From Centropus unirufus (taxonomy: Eukaryota; Chordata; Aves; Cuculiformes; Centropidae), in NCBI GenBank assembly GCA_013397695.1, contig VYZI01000236.1, positions 1,165,456-1,229,455 on the forward strand: 64,000 nt of DNA, in the 5' to 3' direction. Below, piece after piece: positions 62,426 through 64,000 of the stretch. The stretch's first letter is position 1, and each line of letters begins with the position of its first letter. The notes beneath the pieces were generated by a model, which ran no database searches, was not told the DNA's origin, and saw nothing but the letters and a program-made list of their open reading frames with translations. The translations under genes were made by a program, and so were the position numbers.

Positions 62426-63860
62426 ATATCCAGCCAGCTTTAGTATCTATTTCACCAAAGTAATCTTCATTCCCCACACGGTGAGCACAGGGCACAGGTG
62501 CCTCAGGTGGCATATGCCATGCAAGGTACCAGGCTCCCAGCCCATTAACACTTCTCACCCCGGTTGTGATTTTAACGCACAGTAGGCCCAGCTCTCTCAC
62601 ACCTCAGTAACCTTTTATGATTTTTCCTCACTCCAGAACATTTTGCTCAAGTGCTTTTGAGTATAAGACTAAAGACATTTATAAACCTTAGAAAGACTAA
62701 AAGCAGCACTGTAAAATCCTCTCTACACCTCTATCACCTTTTCTAGTTGTTAGGAGATACTGCCCAAGTATCATAAGTACCTGATGATAACTGAAGCGTG
62801 ACTCACAACCTCCTTAAAGCCTTTATTTTGGCCTCCTTTTTAAAACATTTTATTTAAAACAATTTATTTGCCTTTTTATTGTTTATTTTGTCTCCTTTTT
62901 AAAACATTTTCCTTACAAAGGCATGAAGACAGGTTAATAAAGAACACAACACAAACATCACTAAATTTCACTTTACACAGTTGTTCATCACCCGAGGGCA
63001 TTCTCACTGGAACCATAGGATTGACACAGACTGAAACCACTAAGTTAATGAAAACACAAGCTTTAGTAAAGAATTTGGCACTGCTCAGGCCTAAGACACA
63101 AAGTTGAGTGTTATTTTGCCAGAGAAGGGCTGGGCATTACAAGGCTGGCACAGAACAAGACGATTGTTAGGCTAAAAAGCGCTGAACAGATCACCTCGCC
63201 CGACCCAGGGCAGAGGCGAAGACTGAGTCTGGCTAAAATACACTCGAGATGCTTCTCTAATTTATTTAATTTATTAAAGCCAAATGAAGGAAGTGTAATA
63301 TGCAGTCCGTGCTGGTCAGGATTTTACATTGCTTACTTGTTTTTCACAGAGGGGGATTTTCCTTGCTGGTCTTCAAGCTGAATCTTCTGTAAACTCAACT
63401 GAATTGGTCCCGCTCCTTAGAGCCTGAGCACAGAAACCCCTTGTCCACCAGCCTCAGCATAACCACCTTTTCACACACAAAGGCCATGTAATCACGTCTC
63501 CCTTTAGTCTTCCTCATTTCAGACTAAACACACTCACTTATCACAACCTGTCCTCAACATTCTTGCTGCTTTATTACAGACCACTGTAGATTTTCTATCA
63601 TGAAGATCAGGAGCAAGAGAGTTTCACAACTGTGTGCTCACAAACACACTTGTGTCTAAGAAAAGGCAGAATTCCAAGTAATCTCCTCATCCCAAGCACT
63701 GTGTTGGCCCACAGGCAAGGTGAGGAGCTCTTGTGTAGCTCCTGGAGCGTCCTGGGCATAAATCCATGCAGCCCAGTGTAGGCACTGGACCCTGTAAGGC
63801 TCTTGGCAGGGCATGGAGAGTACAGCCCCAGTGTTGGAGACACAGAGGTATGCCAACAAG

Positions 63861-64000
63861 GATCATAGAATCATGGAATAGTTTGGGTCGGAAGGGACCT
63901 TAAAGCCCACCTCTCCACACCCTCCTTTCAGGCAGCTCCAGGCAGGGATGAGGTCTCCCCTCAGCCTCCTCTTCTCCAGCCTCAACAACCCCAGCTCCCT
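63861..64000 (-). mobile_element. Chimeric CR1 fragment at the window edge
   Basis: The first 45 bp (GATCATAGAATCATGGAATAG to GACCTTAAAG) are the older-type 3' tail. From CCCACCTCTCCACACCC onward it is younger-type body, cut off by the edge. Confidence 0.8.

Larger units (their letters stand above)
50432..64000 (-). other. DST upstream intron, to the window edge
   Basis: The expected exon preceding CH1 was not found. The interval holds CR1 copies and the duplicated block. 57,266-58,789, 60,082-61,519 and 62,099-63,860 show no recognised gene. Confidence 0.6.

Overview
The window is bird nuclear DNA. Two things show this: more than 25 fragments of the CR1 non-LTR retrotransposon, the dominant avian interspersed repeat, and a spliced vertebrate gene on the minus strand that I recognise as dystonin (DST, also called BPAG1). 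No bacterial genes, operons, CRISPR arrays or viral genes were seen. Species cannot be assigned. By my hand-drawn boundaries CR1 covers roughly a fifth of the window, and several copies still have open reading frames, so the host lineage probably had a recent CR1 expansion.

The whole window is the 5' part of DST, transcribed right to left from about 50,431 to 372 and continuing past both edges. Nineteen exons of the main transcript can be placed with GT/AG splice sites, and their protein joins without a gap. From high to low coordinate: four exons encode most of the first calponin-homology domain (CH1; 50,431-45,641), including a 36-nt microexon (49,782-49,817). Four exons encode the end of the CH1-CH2 linker, CH2 and its C-terminal edge (27,536-10,612). 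Eleven exons encode the start of the spectrin-repeat plakin domain (10,259-372). The exon before CH1, the upstream first exons and the SH3-containing part of the plakin domain are not in the window.

Two alternative first exons sit inside the gene. At 36,221-37,006 a 262-codon exon begins MGNVCGC, a candidate myristoylation and palmitoylation signal, with a basic cluster behind it. It splices in frame to the CH2 exon at 27,536, giving an isoform without CH1. At 7,092-7,258 is the first exon of the epithelial isoform (BPAG1e, BP230), which enters the plakin domain at the exon at 6,945. The locus therefore makes an actin-binding plakin, a membrane-directed CH2-only form and a hemidesmosomal form from separate promoters.

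The remainder is intron. 11.6-27.4 kb, 27.5-45.6 kb and 50.4-64 kb are long introns filled with CR1 copies of at least two ages. The right third also has assembly scars. A 1,692-bp block at 53,863-55,554 recurs almost exactly at 55,556-57,247 with a single N between the copies. A second N (59,781) splits a CR1, and a third N (41,598) lies at the end of a CR1-plus-flank segment shared with 31.1-31.8 kb. I found no credible undescribed system. The most useful observations are the isoform layout, the microexon, the probable false duplication, and the CR1 copies with a shared 3' flank or an inverted 5' part.
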